Notes: generated by a model not told the origin, from the letters alone. DNA of 64,000 nucleotides from Polaribacter glomeratus (GCF_002954665.1 NZ_MSCM01000002.1:1314137-1378136); one strand, 5' to 3'. Positions 8,824 through 17,954 are shown, numbered from the stretch's first letter. Numbers and translations are program-made.

Positions 8824-10272
8824 TTATTCAATCCAATACCCTTCGAGCATTACTTTATAGATGGTTTGCGAATTTTTTATAGCATCTAACGGGTTTTTGT
8901 CTAGCATCAAGAAACTGGCAATTTTGCCTTCTTTAATACTTCCAATTGTATCTTCCATTTTTAAAAATTTAGCAGGCGCAATAGTTGCAGAACGAAGAAC
9001 TTCTGCATTGGTCATGCCCGCTTCAGACATAAATATTAATTCTTTGTGCGCACTATAACCAGGAATTATTGAAGGGTTCCCTGCATCTGAACCCATGAGT
9101 ATAGTAACACCCGCTTTGTACATTGTCGTAAAATTTTTAAGAATATTTTCTTTATGCAAATCTGGATCAAGATTGTAACTGCGAACCATCATTTGTCTAA
9201 CGAACCAGTTTTCTAGGCTGCGATTAGTTTTTGCAGAACTGTATTGCTGCATAAAAGGATCTTCTAAAATTTCTGCAGAGCCAACATATTGAAATATATA
9301 TGCCACAGAAAGCGTTGGTGTATAGGCAATCGAATCTTGAATCATTTTTTCTAAGATAGGATCAGCACTTGTTAGTAACTGATCTTCTGGGGTATGAACA
9401 ATAACATTTGCGCCGGTGTTTACAGCGTCTTGCAAATCAGCTTTACGCGTAATGTGAGCAAAAACAGGTAGGTTGTATTCTGATGCTTTTTGAACGATTT
9501 TTTTTGTCAATTCATTTGATAATCGTGGTTCTTCTGAAGCACCACCTAAACCAGATTCTACCATTACTTTAACGCCGTTGAGGCCAAGTTTTTTCTTTTT
9601 AGAAAACATTGCATCCAAATCAGTTTCATCTGTAATTGTAAATATGCCTTGTTCATGAAGATCTATTTGATCTTCTGGTAGGCCCGTCATACCAGATACA
9701 AATGGAATTGGATAACCACCTGGTGCCGTTAGTATACTTCCAGTTGCTAAAATCATCGGGGCTACGATTTGATGCTTTTGTTGTTTTTGTATAAGTTCTG
9801 CGGTAACCTCTTGATTAAATCCGTGGCCGCCTAACGTAAAAATCGTACTCACACCGTATCTTGCAAATTGCTCTAATGCCATTGGTCGGGTAGATTCTTC
9901 TGGAGGTATTAATCCGCCGCTATTTAAATGGGTGTGCATATCAATCATCCCGGGCATCAGGTATCTATTTTTTGCGTCTACAATTTTATAACTTGCTTTT
10001 AGACTATCAGAAATTTGACCTTCAAAAATCTGCTTAAAAACACCGTTCTCTATGATTAGATGTTGATTTTTAAGAACGATACCAGCTTCAACATCAATAA
10101 TATTTGCATTGGTAATTAAAAAACCACTGCTTTTATCTGGGCTATAAACCAGGGAAGCTTGAAGTTTTAGCACATGTTTTTCTGAATTATGGAACCAAAC
10201 GAAATAACCTGTTACACCAATCAGTAAAAGGACACCTACTACGATACCAATAAATTTTAAGACTTTTCTCAT
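8824..10272 (-). CDS. Membrane-anchored amidohydrolase family protein
   Basis: A 482-residue metal-dependent hydrolase of the amidohydrolase superfamily (imidazolonepropionase/prolidase-like branch). An N-terminal hydrophobic segment (residues ~5-26) tethers it to the membrane. The small beta domain (ANIIDVEAGIVLKNQHLIIE) precedes the TIM barrel, whose first metal ligands are His113 and His115 (MIDMHTHLNSGG). Downstream are the lysine-bearing strand GVKVMVESG, the His in VFAHITR, and the catalytic Asp in MGSDAGNPS. Secreted relatives act on dipeptides or cyclic amides. Next to two peptidases, it may help in peptide degradation (inference). Confidence 0.87.
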   Translation of the reverse strand: MRKVLKFIGIVVGVLLLIGVTGYFVWFHNSEKHVLKLQASLVYSPDKSSGFLITNANIIDVEAGIVLKNQHLIIENGVFKQIFEGQISDSLKASYKIVDAKNRYLMPGMIDMHTHLNSGGLIPPEESTRPMALEQFARYGVSTIFTLGGHGFNQEVTAELIQKQQKHQIVAPMILATGSILTAPGGYPIPFVSGMTGLPEDQIDLHEQGIFTITDETDLDAMFSKKKKLGLNGVKVMVESGLGGASEEPRLSNELTKKIVQKASEYNLPVFAHITRKADLQDAVNTGANVIVHTPEDQLLTSADPILEKMIQDSIAYTPTLSVAYIFQYVGSAEILEDPFMQQYSSAKTNRSLENWFVRQMMVRSYNLDPDLHKENILKNFTTMYKAGVTILMGSDAGNPSIIPGYSAHKELIFMSEAGMTNAEVLRSATIAPAKFLKMEDTIGSIKEGKIASFLMLDKNPLDAIKNSQTIYKVMLEGYWIE

Positions 10273-10394
10273 ATATTTTGTTTTTTAGCTCTTTTTTAAA
10301 GAGGATACTTGCTTTTAGTATTTAAACGTATAATTTTTGTTTTCTTATGAATAAATTCACTTGATTAGAAGCGAACTTTTATATTCTTTTTGGA

Positions 10395-11441
10395 TTATTT
10401 AAATTGATCCGTATCTACATCTTTGATAAATTTTATCAATGCAGGGAAGTAAGTTTCTGGGTCGTCAAATTGGGAAAGATGGCTTCCGTTTGTGGTTACG
10501 CTTCTGCCGTTTTGTACCTCTGTAGCCATCCATGACATGTATTTTGGATCCATTGTATCATATTTTGCTCCGAGCATTAAAGTGGGTGTTTTAATTTCTT
10601 TGAGTCTACTAGAAACATCCCAATTTTTTAAGGTCGCATTACCAGTCATTCCAAACTCACTATGACCCTGCATATAGACGTAAATATTTGGATTGAGATG
10701 TTCAAAAAGTAAGTTTATTGATTTTGGCCATTGTTCGACAGGCTTTCTTAAAATATGTTCTGTATAATAATTATTCATTAAAAGCTCGCTATATCTTGGA
10801 TTATCAAAATCGTTATTTGCTTCCAGATTCATAATTTCTTTTAGAATAGCAGGATCCATTTGTTGCCCTAAAACTTCATTGGCATATTTTGTATATGCTG
10901 GTGCACTTGCCATCATATTTGAAATGATGAGTCCTTTTAAATTATCCTGATATTTTAAGGCATATTCCATCGCTAAAATTCCGCCCCAAGATTGACCAAG
11001 CAGATAAAAGTTATCTTTATTAAGGTTTAAAGCCTTTCTTATTTGTTCAACTTCCTCCACAAAATGCGCCGTTGTCCAAAGGGTAGAATCGTTTGGTTTA
11101 TCACTGTAATAAGAATCTAATTGATCGTAGTAGATGTACTCAATTTCTTCATTGGGCAAATAGCCGTCAAAATTTCCAAATTCCTCATGCGTTCCGCCAG
11201 GACCACCGTGAAGAAGCAAAACGCGCATTTTAGGATTGTTTCCCATCCGTTTTGTATAGACATTAAAAGTGCCTTTTGGCGTTACGATAGGAATCATTTT
11301 AATACCGCCTGTAGTTTGGTCGTCACTCTTAGAGTAATCGAAATAACTGCTTTTATCAGTATTAATAAGAGCTGTTTTTTTATTTGTGCAACTCATTACG
11401 AGTAGCAATATCAGTACTATTGATGTTATTACATGTTTCAT
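10395..11441 (-). CDS. S33 (proline iminopeptidase-like) alpha/beta-hydrolase lipoprotein
   Basis: A 348-residue lipoprotein: signal peptide with lipobox ending at Cys18 (LLLVMSC). The S33 hallmark HGGPGG at 78-83 supplies the oxyanion hole, GQSWGG at 149-154 holds the nucleophile Ser151, and the acid and base are visible in GAKYDTMDP and NGSHLSQFDDPE. Proline iminopeptidases release N-terminal proline from peptides. With the upstream Tricorn-like protease and amidohydrolase it makes a plausible peptide-scavenging set. Length fits the family plus a lipoprotein lead. Confidence 0.88.
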   Translation of the reverse strand: MKHVITSIVLILLLVMSCTNKKTALINTDKSSYFDYSKSDDQTTGGIKMIPIVTPKGTFNVYTKRMGNNPKMRVLLLHGGPGGTHEEFGNFDGYLPNEEIEYIYYDQLDSYYSDKPNDSTLWTTAHFVEEVEQIRKALNLNKDNFYLLGQSWGGILAMEYALKYQDNLKGLIISNMMASAPAYTKYANEVLGQQMDPAILKEIMNLEANNDFDNPRYSELLMNNYYTEHILRKPVEQWPKSINLLFEHLNPNIYVYMQGHSEFGMTGNATLKNWDVSSRLKEIKTPTLMLGAKYDTMDPKYMSWMATEVQNGRSVTTNGSHLSQFDDPETYFPALIKFIKDVDTDQFK

Positions 11442-11568
11442 AATTTTAGGTTTGGTTTAGGTATTGCTACTTATTTGTGTTAGGTTAAGAAACTATCTCC
11501 GAATTTAAAACCTGTTAGCATTCTCATCCGTAGATTTTTACTAGGTAATTAATTTTATGCAACGCTTG

Positions 11569-12339
11569 TTATTTTTTAAATTGGATCAATTTTATGATGG
11601 TTTCTGATTTTGATTTCATTTTTTCATAGGATGCTATATAGGAACTAGACATAATAGTCATGATGAATAAGCCATTTTTGTATTCTTTACTTTTTAATAA
11701 TGAGTTGAAACTATCGATGGTTATTTTCTGTTCTTCAACTGTTTTTTGGCCTATAAATACAGGAAAAAGTTTTTCTATATCTAAGTGTTTGGATGCAGGT
11801 TTAGAAATATACTCACGATAGTCAAAAGTTTCGTGCGCTATGTTTAAATTGTTTGTTTTATAAAGTTCTTCCAACTCAAGTAAAAGCAACTTTATAGCAT
11901 CATTTGAGATTAGATTAAGATTCCCAGAATTGGACAGCTCTAAAAAGGTGGTATTGTTTGCAGAAAAATTTTCTTCCATTAAGCTATTGACCACATTTTT
12001 TGCTAAGTTAGTTACGTTATTAATTGGTTCACCATTTATTTGTTGTATCAATTTTTGGTCTCCAAGAACTCTGTTTTTTCTAAAGTTAATTAGGTAGTCT
12101 AATCTTACTAGATCTTTCTTTAGGTCAAGAACAATGGTAGAGAGATACTTCGCTTCTCTGTCTTTATCCGTTCTTTCGATGTTCCAGTTATTTACTTGCA
12201 ATGCAATTAGGATTCCAATTACTACTAAAATAATTTCTCCAATTGCATATTTAAAATATTTTCCAGTTTTACCAGCCTTACCGGCAGGCAGTTTTTCCAT
12301 AAGCACGTTTTGGCGCATACGCCTAAAGAATTTTAACAT
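11569..12339 (-). CDS. DUF6090 family protein with inserted repeat peptide (copy 2 of 3)
   Basis: A 256-residue DUF6090 protein: basic lead MLKFFRRMRQNVLMEK, then KYFKYAIGEIILVVIGILIA and VNNWN, the diagnostic anchor. Compared with the other two copies in this window it has about seven extra residues, LPAGKAG, right after MEK. These are encoded by an imperfect palindrome (CTGCCTGCCGGTAAGGCTGG, minus strand) that is GC-rich relative to the gene. I recognise such PAGKAG/PAGRQAG peptides from other Bacteroidetes proteins as translated repeats. Function of the family is unknown. Confidence 0.85.
   Translation of the reverse strand: MLKFFRRMRQNVLMEKLPAGKAGKTGKYFKYAIGEIILVVIGILIALQVNNWNIERTDKDREAKYLSTIVLDLKKDLVRLDYLINFRKNRVLGDQKLIQQINGEPINNVTNLAKNVVNSLMEENFSANNTTFLELSNSGNLNLISNDAIKLLLLELEELYKTNNLNIAHETFDYREYISKPASKHLDIEKLFPVFIGQKTVEEQKITIDSFNSLLKSKEYKNGLFIMTIMSSSYIASYEKMKSKSETIIKLIQFKK
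12271..12291 (-). repeat. In-frame GC-rich repeat (LPAGKAG) inside the DUF6090 gene
   Basis: A 21-base GC-rich stretch in an AT-rich gene, containing GCCTGCCGGTAAGGC, whose ends pair as GCCT/AGGC. It is translated as extra residues not present in the two paralogues. Confidence 0.6.
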
Positions 12340-12388
12340 TGGTTTATTGGTTAATTATACTAAAAGTAAATGCACTTAAAACTAGTTA

Positions 12389-13624
12389 TTATTTCTCTTC
12401 GAGTTTTTTTAATTTGTCTTTAGAAGAAGCGTCTTTATCCAAAGAAACAGATTTCTTATAATTTTCGATTGCTAGATCTTTATTCTCTATCGCCACATAA
12501 AAATCTCCTAGTGAATCATAAGCATTATAACTTTGAGGGTAACTTTTTACGTAAAGCTTAAAAAATTGTTCTGACTTTTTAAATTGTTTCATATTTAAAA
12601 ACCGATATCCCCAAGTGTTCAAATAGTCTTCATCTGGTTTTATTTCTCTTCCAAACTCTTTTGATAATTGTTTGTAGTGACTTTCAACTTTGGTTGCAAA
12701 ATCACTTTCAGGATTGTCGTAATATTCCAACTTAAATTTAAATTGATAGAAGTCAAAAATAGCGCGCATTGCATCATAACCTGCAATTAATGTTACGCTT
12801 CCATGATCATCTTCTTTATAGTATTTCGATTTAAAAGACAGGCGTTTTTGAGTGTCATTTTTAAGATGCATTTCAAGTTCTAAAATAGCTCGTATATGTC
12901 TTGAATCTTCGGAGGTATCTTTTTTAACACTTATGGTATCCATGCCTGCAGTCATAGTATTGGCAATTCCTAAAAAGAGCCTTTTATTACTGTACTTTTT
13001 ATCTAGTACTGTTTTCTTAATGGTTTGTAGTAATTTAGTATCATCCCAGGACATAGAAGGATCAATTGCAACATAAGCATTAAATAAATTAGGTTTGTTT
13101 ATCAATGTATTCATAACAGTTAGCCCGCCAAGAGAATGGCCAATAAACATGCGATATGGGTCTGTAGGATACTTTGAGTCGATATACGGAATTAATTCTT
13201 TCTCAATAAAAGACATAAAATTTTCTCCTCCGCCAGAATTTGCAACCATGACACTATCTATAAGAGGCAGCTCTAGTTTTGCTTTTGTAGGTGTTAAATC
13301 TCGCCATCTATTGGTATTCGGGATTCCAACCACAATCATTTGAGGGCAATTAGCACCTCCAGATTCAGAACTCATTCGCTGAATCATTCCAACTATTGAA
13401 GAAAAATGGTCATCTCCATCTAACAGATAAACAACAGGGTATTTTTTCTTTTGATATATGCCATCAGAATTCTCTTCTGGAACATGAATCCATATTTTTC
13501 GTTGTTCGTCTACTATTTTAGAATTTAAACTGTCAATTTTACCGATAGTAATATCCGTATTGTGTTGTGCATTCGTTGTAAAAAGGCCGAAGCACAGAAA
13601 GAAAACGATATATAATTTTTTCAT
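12389..13624 (-). CDS. Secreted esterase D-like hydrolase with C-terminal TPR
   Basis: A 411-residue secreted protein (signal MKKLYIVFFLCFGLFTTNAQ). Residues ~30-300 form the putative-esterase (Fes/IroE/esterase D) alpha/beta-hydrolase fold, with YPVVYLLDGDDHF early, GHSLGG at 162-167 (nucleophile Ser164) and a His in KEDDHGSVTL. Residues ~330-410 are tetratricopeptide-like (YRFLNMKQFKKSEQFFKLYV; DSLGDFYVAIENKDLAIENY). Esterase-TPR fusions of this kind are common in Bacteroidetes; substrates are not established. It lies between two DUF6090 genes in the same direction. Confidence 0.88.
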   Translation of the reverse strand: MKKLYIVFFLCFGLFTTNAQHNTDITIGKIDSLNSKIVDEQRKIWIHVPEENSDGIYQKKKYPVVYLLDGDDHFSSIVGMIQRMSSESGGANCPQMIVVGIPNTNRWRDLTPTKAKLELPLIDSVMVANSGGGENFMSFIEKELIPYIDSKYPTDPYRMFIGHSLGGLTVMNTLINKPNLFNAYVAIDPSMSWDDTKLLQTIKKTVLDKKYSNKRLFLGIANTMTAGMDTISVKKDTSEDSRHIRAILELEMHLKNDTQKRLSFKSKYYKEDDHGSVTLIAGYDAMRAIFDFYQFKFKLEYYDNPESDFATKVESHYKQLSKEFGREIKPDEDYLNTWGYRFLNMKQFKKSEQFFKLYVKSYPQSYNAYDSLGDFYVAIENKDLAIENYKKSVSLDKDASSKDKLKKLEEK

Positions 13625-13646
13625 AATTTATTTTAGTTTGGTTCTC

Positions 13647-14393
13647 TTATTTTGTTGTAGCAATTTCATTTTCAAGAAATGCAATAAGCGATATAATACT
13701 CTTTTCTACTCTCATAGCTCTATCTATAACCGCCTTGTTTTCGCATTTAATTGCGGATAATAATTTATAAAATGACGCATCAGCAAGCATTCTTTCATAG
13801 TCTTTAGAGGTAATGTGTGCTTTAATATGGAAATCAAAATCTCTACTAAACTCTAAATTAAAATATTCTATCAATCTAGACCCACTATGATTTGTGTGAA
13901 ACAAAAGACGCTCGTCTTCATATCTTCTGTAATAAGGATATAATCTTTCATAATTTGTAGAAATGGCGTTTCTTAAACTATCATTCGATATAATCTCAAT
14001 ACCTTTTGAAACCAATAAATCATAGCCGCTTTTATTTGGATCAAAATGCGGAGTAATTCTCAATAGAGCCGCATTTTTTAGAAAACCTTTTGAAAGATTT
14101 TTCTTATGTTCTATTGATGTTTTTAAGAAAGTGCAAGCAGTGTCTACTTCTTGCATTACTTGAATTACAAGTTGAAGTACGTTTAGATCATTTTTTAGAT
14201 TTCCTTTTATTTCTTTTTGTATTTTTAGTTCTAGTTTGTCCGTTTGTCTTGCTTTAGTCCATATACCTATTTGCAAAGCAATCAAAATACCAATCACTAC
14301 AAGAAATATTTCACCAAATGCATATAGCAAGTATTTATTGAATTTATTTTCAATCAACAACTTTTGGCGAATTTTTCTAAAGAATTTTATCAT
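13647..14393 (-). CDS. DUF6090 family membrane-anchored protein (copy 3 of 3)
   Basis: A 248-residue protein beginning MIKFFRKIRQKLLIENKFNK, then YAFGEIFLVVIGILIALQIG and an ending IWTKARQ in place of the usual NNWN, so the anchor motif is slightly divergent. The remainder is helical with conserved-looking charged stretches. It starts 22 bases upstream of the esterase-TPR gene, probably co-transcribed. Function unknown. Confidence 0.85.
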   Translation of the reverse strand: MIKFFRKIRQKLLIENKFNKYLLYAFGEIFLVVIGILIALQIGIWTKARQTDKLELKIQKEIKGNLKNDLNVLQLVIQVMQEVDTACTFLKTSIEHKKNLSKGFLKNAALLRITPHFDPNKSGYDLLVSKGIEIISNDSLRNAISTNYERLYPYYRRYEDERLLFHTNHSGSRLIEYFNLEFSRDFDFHIKAHITSKDYERMLADASFYKLLSAIKCENKAVIDRAMRVEKSIISLIAFLENEIATTK

Positions 14394-14467
14394 TTTGTTA
14401 GCAAGTTTGACCTAATTTTAAACAGCATAAATTGCAGTTTTTTGTAAGTGTATTAAAGATCAAATAG

Positions 14468-14983
14468 TTATTTAATTATCGTTGAATCTTCGACTATCGG
14501 AATAAATATTGCAGTTTCACTAGAGTAGATTACTTTCCAAGAATCATCAATTTTTGTAAAAACTAATGTTGCAGCAAATGGATCTACTTTTATTTGTTGC
14601 AGATTTTTCATTGTAACAAGTGCAGATCCTCCATAGGTTAAAATGACATTTTTTTTATCAATAAATGTAAACATCAAGTCGGTTTCAGTATATTTTTGAT
14701 GGTCTAATGCATCAAAAAAATCTTTATTAGATTTGATAAAATCGGCATAACCAGTAATTACTCCATTACTAATAGCAATAAACTCAGGAATATCTGCGTA
14801 AGGTTCTGTTGCTTTTTCAAAATTTCTAGCTTCACTACTTTCAACAATTTGTTTAAGCACAGCTTGCACTTCCGTTTTTATTATTGTTTTGTCTTGGTCG
14901 GTTAGTGTTGCTACTTTGTTGGTATTGCAAGATGTTAATACGAATAAAGTTACAGTTAATAGGGTTAGAATTATTTTTTTCAT
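14468..14983 (-). CDS. SnoaL-like/NTF2-fold lipoprotein
   Basis: About 171 residues from the ATG at 14983 (the frame reaches to 15028, but the signal peptide starts at the inner Met). Lipobox LTSC puts the lipidated Cys at residue 19. The mature domain has the alpha+beta cone pattern of SnoaL/DUF4440 proteins: EARNFEKATEPYADIPEFIA, then strands ending WKVIYSSETAIF. Such proteins bind small ligands or act as isomerases or cyclases; here no catalytic residue can be assigned. A second SnoaL-like lipoprotein lies just upstream. Confidence 0.75.
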   Translation of the reverse strand: MKKIILTLLTVTLFVLTSCNTNKVATLTDQDKTIIKTEVQAVLKQIVESSEARNFEKATEPYADIPEFIAISNGVITGYADFIKSNKDFFDALDHQKYTETDLMFTFIDKKNVILTYGGSALVTMKNLQQIKVDPFAATLVFTKIDDSWKVIYSSETAIFIPIVEDSTIIK

Positions 14984-15197
14984 TTTAAAGTTTTTTAGGT
15001 TAGAATTTATTTGATGTAAAGTTGGCATTCGTAAATTTTTGATAGTATTGCTATTTTTTTATGGAACTTACTTCTCAAATAGAATTCATTAAAACCAATA
15101 GTAATGTTTAGGGAAAAATGTTTTATAAATGAAAAAAACGTGAGTTAAAAGCAAAGAATATAAAGTTTTAGTTGATAATGTTTTGGTGAGTAATTAA

Positions 15198-15743
15198 TTA
15201 TTCAACCGGAATTAAACCTAATTGCTGATAAAAAGATAAATTATCCATAAAGTCTTGTTCTTGTGCTATTTTACCATCTTTCATTTTAACAAGTGTTACA
15301 CCATCAATATCAACATCTTTTCCCGAAGCAGGGATTCCGAAAAATTCTCCTGTATGCGTTCCTTTAAAAATCCAATGTTTAACAATTTTATCACCTTGGC
15401 CAAAAACATCCACAATGGTGAATTCAATATTAGAAAATCCAGTTAAATAATTTTGATAATACGCTTTAAAATCTTTAATTCCCACTATATTTTCTGTCGC
15501 AGAAATCATCTTAATATCAGGATCAAAATTTGTCTCATTTATTTTGTCAATTTCTCGGTTGTTAAGTATGTCATCCCAGACAGTTTCATACATTTTTAAA
15601 TTTTCATTTAATTGTTTTTCGGCAATTTCTAAAGCAATATGTTCTGTAGTTGGTTCATGCACAACTTTATTTTTACAGCTAATTATTGATGATAAAAGTA
15701 GTAAAGCAAATAATTTGCTTAAAAAGGTCTTGGTTAGGTTCAT
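15198..15743 (-). CDS. SnoaL-like ester cyclase family lipoprotein
   Basis: A 181-residue lipoprotein (signal peptide, lipobox ending SSIISC at Cys23). The mature part matches the SnoaL ester-cyclase pattern: YYQNYLTGFSNIEFTIVDVF, then KHWIFKGTHTGEFFGIPASG and GVTLVKMKDGKIAQEQDFMD, the last two being the typical long strands with conserved His, Gly and Asp. Probably a periplasmic small-molecule-binding or cyclase-like protein. Codirectional with the neighbouring SnoaL-like gene but only distantly similar to it. Confidence 0.8.
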   Translation of the reverse strand: MNLTKTFLSKLFALLLLSSIISCKNKVVHEPTTEHIALEIAEKQLNENLKMYETVWDDILNNREIDKINETNFDPDIKMISATENIVGIKDFKAYYQNYLTGFSNIEFTIVDVFGQGDKIVKHWIFKGTHTGEFFGIPASGKDVDIDGVTLVKMKDGKIAQEQDFMDNLSFYQQLGLIPVE

Positions 15744-16186
15744 AAATGTATTTTTAAAATAGTTGCCTACTCTATTTCGGTTTTCGGCTTACCCGTTTTT
15801 ATTAATAACGACCAATAAAATAGAAGCAACCTTATAATAGATGCTTTTTGGTTACTATTATCTTTTGATGTTAAAAGCTTTTACGTTAAACAGTAACGTA
15901 TGTATTTTTATTTTAATTTAGGGAAGTGTAAAGTATTCGTATTCAATTTTATAACTTCGGAAAGCTACTCCTTTTTTTTGGATTAAAATGCGCTAGACGA
16001 AAGATAAAAAGTAAATGTGCATTCTAAAAAAGTAGAAACAAGCTTAGAGTTAAGCTAAGCAACGAAAAAGAAGAAAAGAGAATGTTTTTTTGAAGTTATA
16101 TGTTTTTGCTCTTTTAAGATGGTATACTACACATCTAATTTTCAAATAAAGATCCTTCAGTTTTTTAAAACCTGAAGGGTCTTTCT
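15744..16186. other. Gene-poor region downstream of the PNP locus
   Basis: No gene seen. Contains the terminator at 16151-16185 and a short palindrome (AGCTTAGAGTTAAGCT) near 16040. Confidence 0.5.
16151..16185 (-). terminator. Terminator of the arsenosugar/PNP operon
   Basis: Inverted repeat CCTTCAG/CTGAAGG with A/T-rich flanks, sitting right after the duplicated PNP gene end. It probably was the original terminator of the operon. Confidence 0.7.
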
Positions 16187-16272
16187 AAATTATAACACCT
16201 TAATTACCTCTTTAAAAAGTGTAATCATTTTAGGTTCAGCTTTACCCGCAATGGCAATAGTTTCTGATATTT
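16187..16272 (-). repeat. Duplicated 3' end of the PNP gene
   Basis: This stretch repeats the last ~86 bases of the PNP gene (16509-16596) in the same orientation, including the stop codon (16190-16192 versus 16512-16514). I count two mismatches and a 2-base gap. The copy still encodes the C-terminal sequence TIAIAGKAEPKMITLFKEV in frame, with one substitution (Ile to Thr). It lies next to the operon terminator and is separated from the intact gene by 236 bases. Confidence 0.85.
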
Positions 16273-16508
16273 CATCAAGGTGCAACTTTATCTCGCGTCT
16301 GGCTGCAACTTATATCCGGTCAAGGTGTATTTTGTTGCGGGTCAAGGTGGGTTTTGAAAAAGTACTAGTATATCGTGTCAAATATACTAGTATATTTTTG
16401 TAAAAGATGTAGTATTTTTATAAAGTAAGGAAAGATATTCGTGTATCAAACAGTTTGCTAGCCTATAAATATATGATAAAAAAGAAATATTCTCTAAAAA
16501 AAATATCC
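16273..16508. repeat. Spacer between the two PNP gene ends, with TCAAGGTG repeats
   Basis: Contains three TCAAGGTG units (16275, 16320, 16342) embedded in GC-richer DNA, then two copies of TACTAGTATAT (16363 and 16385). No ORF seen. It is flanked by the duplicated PNP ends. Confidence 0.55.
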
Positions 16509-16511
16509 AAA

Positions 16512-17327
16512 TTACAACACCTTAATTACCTCTTTAAAAAGTGTAATCATTTTAGGTTCAGCTTTACCCGCAATGGCAATAATTTCTGCAATATTTACAG
16601 ATTGTAAATTTTTAGGATCACATTCATCCGTTAAAACAGAAATAGCAGCACAATGCAAATTGAGTTGTTTGGCAACAATAACTTCGGGCACCGTACTCAT
16701 ACCAACAGCATCGGTTTCTAAAATCTGTAGCATTCTGTATTCTGCTCTTGTTTCTAGTTGAGGTCCTAAAACACTTGTGTAAACACCTTCATGTAAAAGA
16801 ATGTTCTGTTCTTTAGCGATGGTTTTTAATTTTTGATTGATTTCTCTCGAATACGGTTCTAATAAATCAGCAAAAATGTTACCAAAATCATTGGCTCCTT
16901 TAAAAGCCAAAGGCGAACTTCCTTGTAAGTTAATATGGTCGTCAATTAGCATTAAATCTCCTTTTTTATAGGATAAATTAATGGCGCCTGCAGCGTTCGA
17001 AATCAATAAATTTTTAATCCCTAAACCATGCATCGTTCTAATTCCGTAGGTAACTTCCCAGGCATTGTATCCTTCATATAAATGAAATCTACCAGCCATT
17101 ACCAATACTTTTTTTCCTGATAATTCTCCGTAAATTAATTTCCCAGAATGGAATTCTACCGTTGCCACAGGGAAATTGGGAATGTCGGCATAGGCAATTT
17201 CTTTTTCAATCGAAATTTCTTGCACTAATTTTCCTAAACCTGTTCCTAGCACAATCCCTATTTCTGGTTGCGTAATTCCTTCGGATTTTAAAAAATTGAT
17301 AGTTTCTTGTAATTGTTGTTTTTTCAT
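16512..17327 (-). CDS. punA: Purine-nucleoside phosphorylase in arsenosugar locus
   Basis: A 271-residue trimeric-type PNP, which splits purine nucleosides with phosphate into base and (deoxy)ribose-1-phosphate. Visible signatures: IGIVLGTGLGKL (phosphate loop), GRFHLYEGY, NAAGAINLSYKKGDLMLIDD, ETRAEYRMLQILETDAVGMS (ribose and purine site with the conserved Met/Glu) and VLTDECDP. Its start overlaps the stop of the upstream glycosyltransferase by one base (TAATG), so the two are coupled. In an arsenosugar operon the obvious role is removing adenine from an arsenylated deoxyadenosine made by ArsS; that is inference. Its 3' end is duplicated downstream. Confidence 0.9.
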   Translation of the reverse strand: MKKQQLQETINFLKSEGITQPEIGIVLGTGLGKLVQEISIEKEIAYADIPNFPVATVEFHSGKLIYGELSGKKVLVMAGRFHLYEGYNAWEVTYGIRTMHGLGIKNLLISNAAGAINLSYKKGDLMLIDDHINLQGSSPLAFKGANDFGNIFADLLEPYSREINQKLKTIAKEQNILLHEGVYTSVLGPQLETRAEYRMLQILETDAVGMSTVPEVIVAKQLNLHCAAISVLTDECDPKNLQSVNIAEIIAIAGKAEPKMITLFKEVIKVL

Positions 17328-17938
17328 TAGTTTAAAAATTGTTGAAAAGCAGGATGGTGTTCAATATCTTCAAAAACATCCACATCATTTAGTTCTTGCA
17401 ACAAATGTACTTTTTTATCTTTTAAATCTTCCAAAGTTTCTTTTCTAACAGATGAAGTTCCCCATTCTTTATTTTTAAAAACAGCTGTATGCAAAGAATT
17501 CATCCCTAATAAATAGTAACCACCATCTTCTGCAGGCCCGATAACAACATCGTTAGTATCTAATTCTATAAATGCATTTTCAATAATTTCTGATGTTAAA
17601 TCGTACAAATCACTTCCAATAATTAGTACTTTTTGGTATCCAGCATCAAATCCGTTTTTAAAAGCATGTAGCATTCTAATTCCTAAATCTTCTCCAACTT
17701 GTTGGTGTTTCTGACAACTATTTTCATCCCAAATATCGTTAGATCTGACTTTTACGGAATAATAGACCGCTTTATCAGCTGTAACTTTAGATGAAACCTC
17801 TCGTGTTTTTTCTAATAAAAATTTATAGATTTCTAAAGCAGTTTCATCACCCACCGTTTTTGCTAAACGTGTTTTTGCTTTTCCTAATTCGGGATTTCTT
17901 GTAAATATTAAAAGTAAATTTTTACTATTTGAATTCAT
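17327..17938 (-). CDS. DUF2064/TIGR04282 arsenosugar-type glycosyltransferase
   Basis: A 203-residue GT-A fold protein of the DUF2064 family found in arsenosugar clusters. The nucleotide-binding lead is LLLIFTRNPELGKAKTRLAK, followed by VLIIGSDLYDLTSEII (DxD-like region), VVIGPAEDGGYYLLGM and VDVFEDIEHHP. It probably transfers a sugar or similar group to the arsenic-bearing ribose (family-level inference; not biochemically assigned here). One-base overlap with PNP. A second, divergent DUF2064 gene lies at 26474. Confidence 0.87.
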   Translation of the reverse strand: MNSNSKNLLLIFTRNPELGKAKTRLAKTVGDETALEIYKFLLEKTREVSSKVTADKAVYYSVKVRSNDIWDENSCQKHQQVGEDLGIRMLHAFKNGFDAGYQKVLIIGSDLYDLTSEIIENAFIELDTNDVVIGPAEDGGYYLLGMNSLHTAVFKNKEWGTSSVRKETLEDLKDKKVHLLQELNDVDVFEDIEHHPAFQQFLN

Positions 17939-17954
17939 TTTTTAAAAACTTTAA

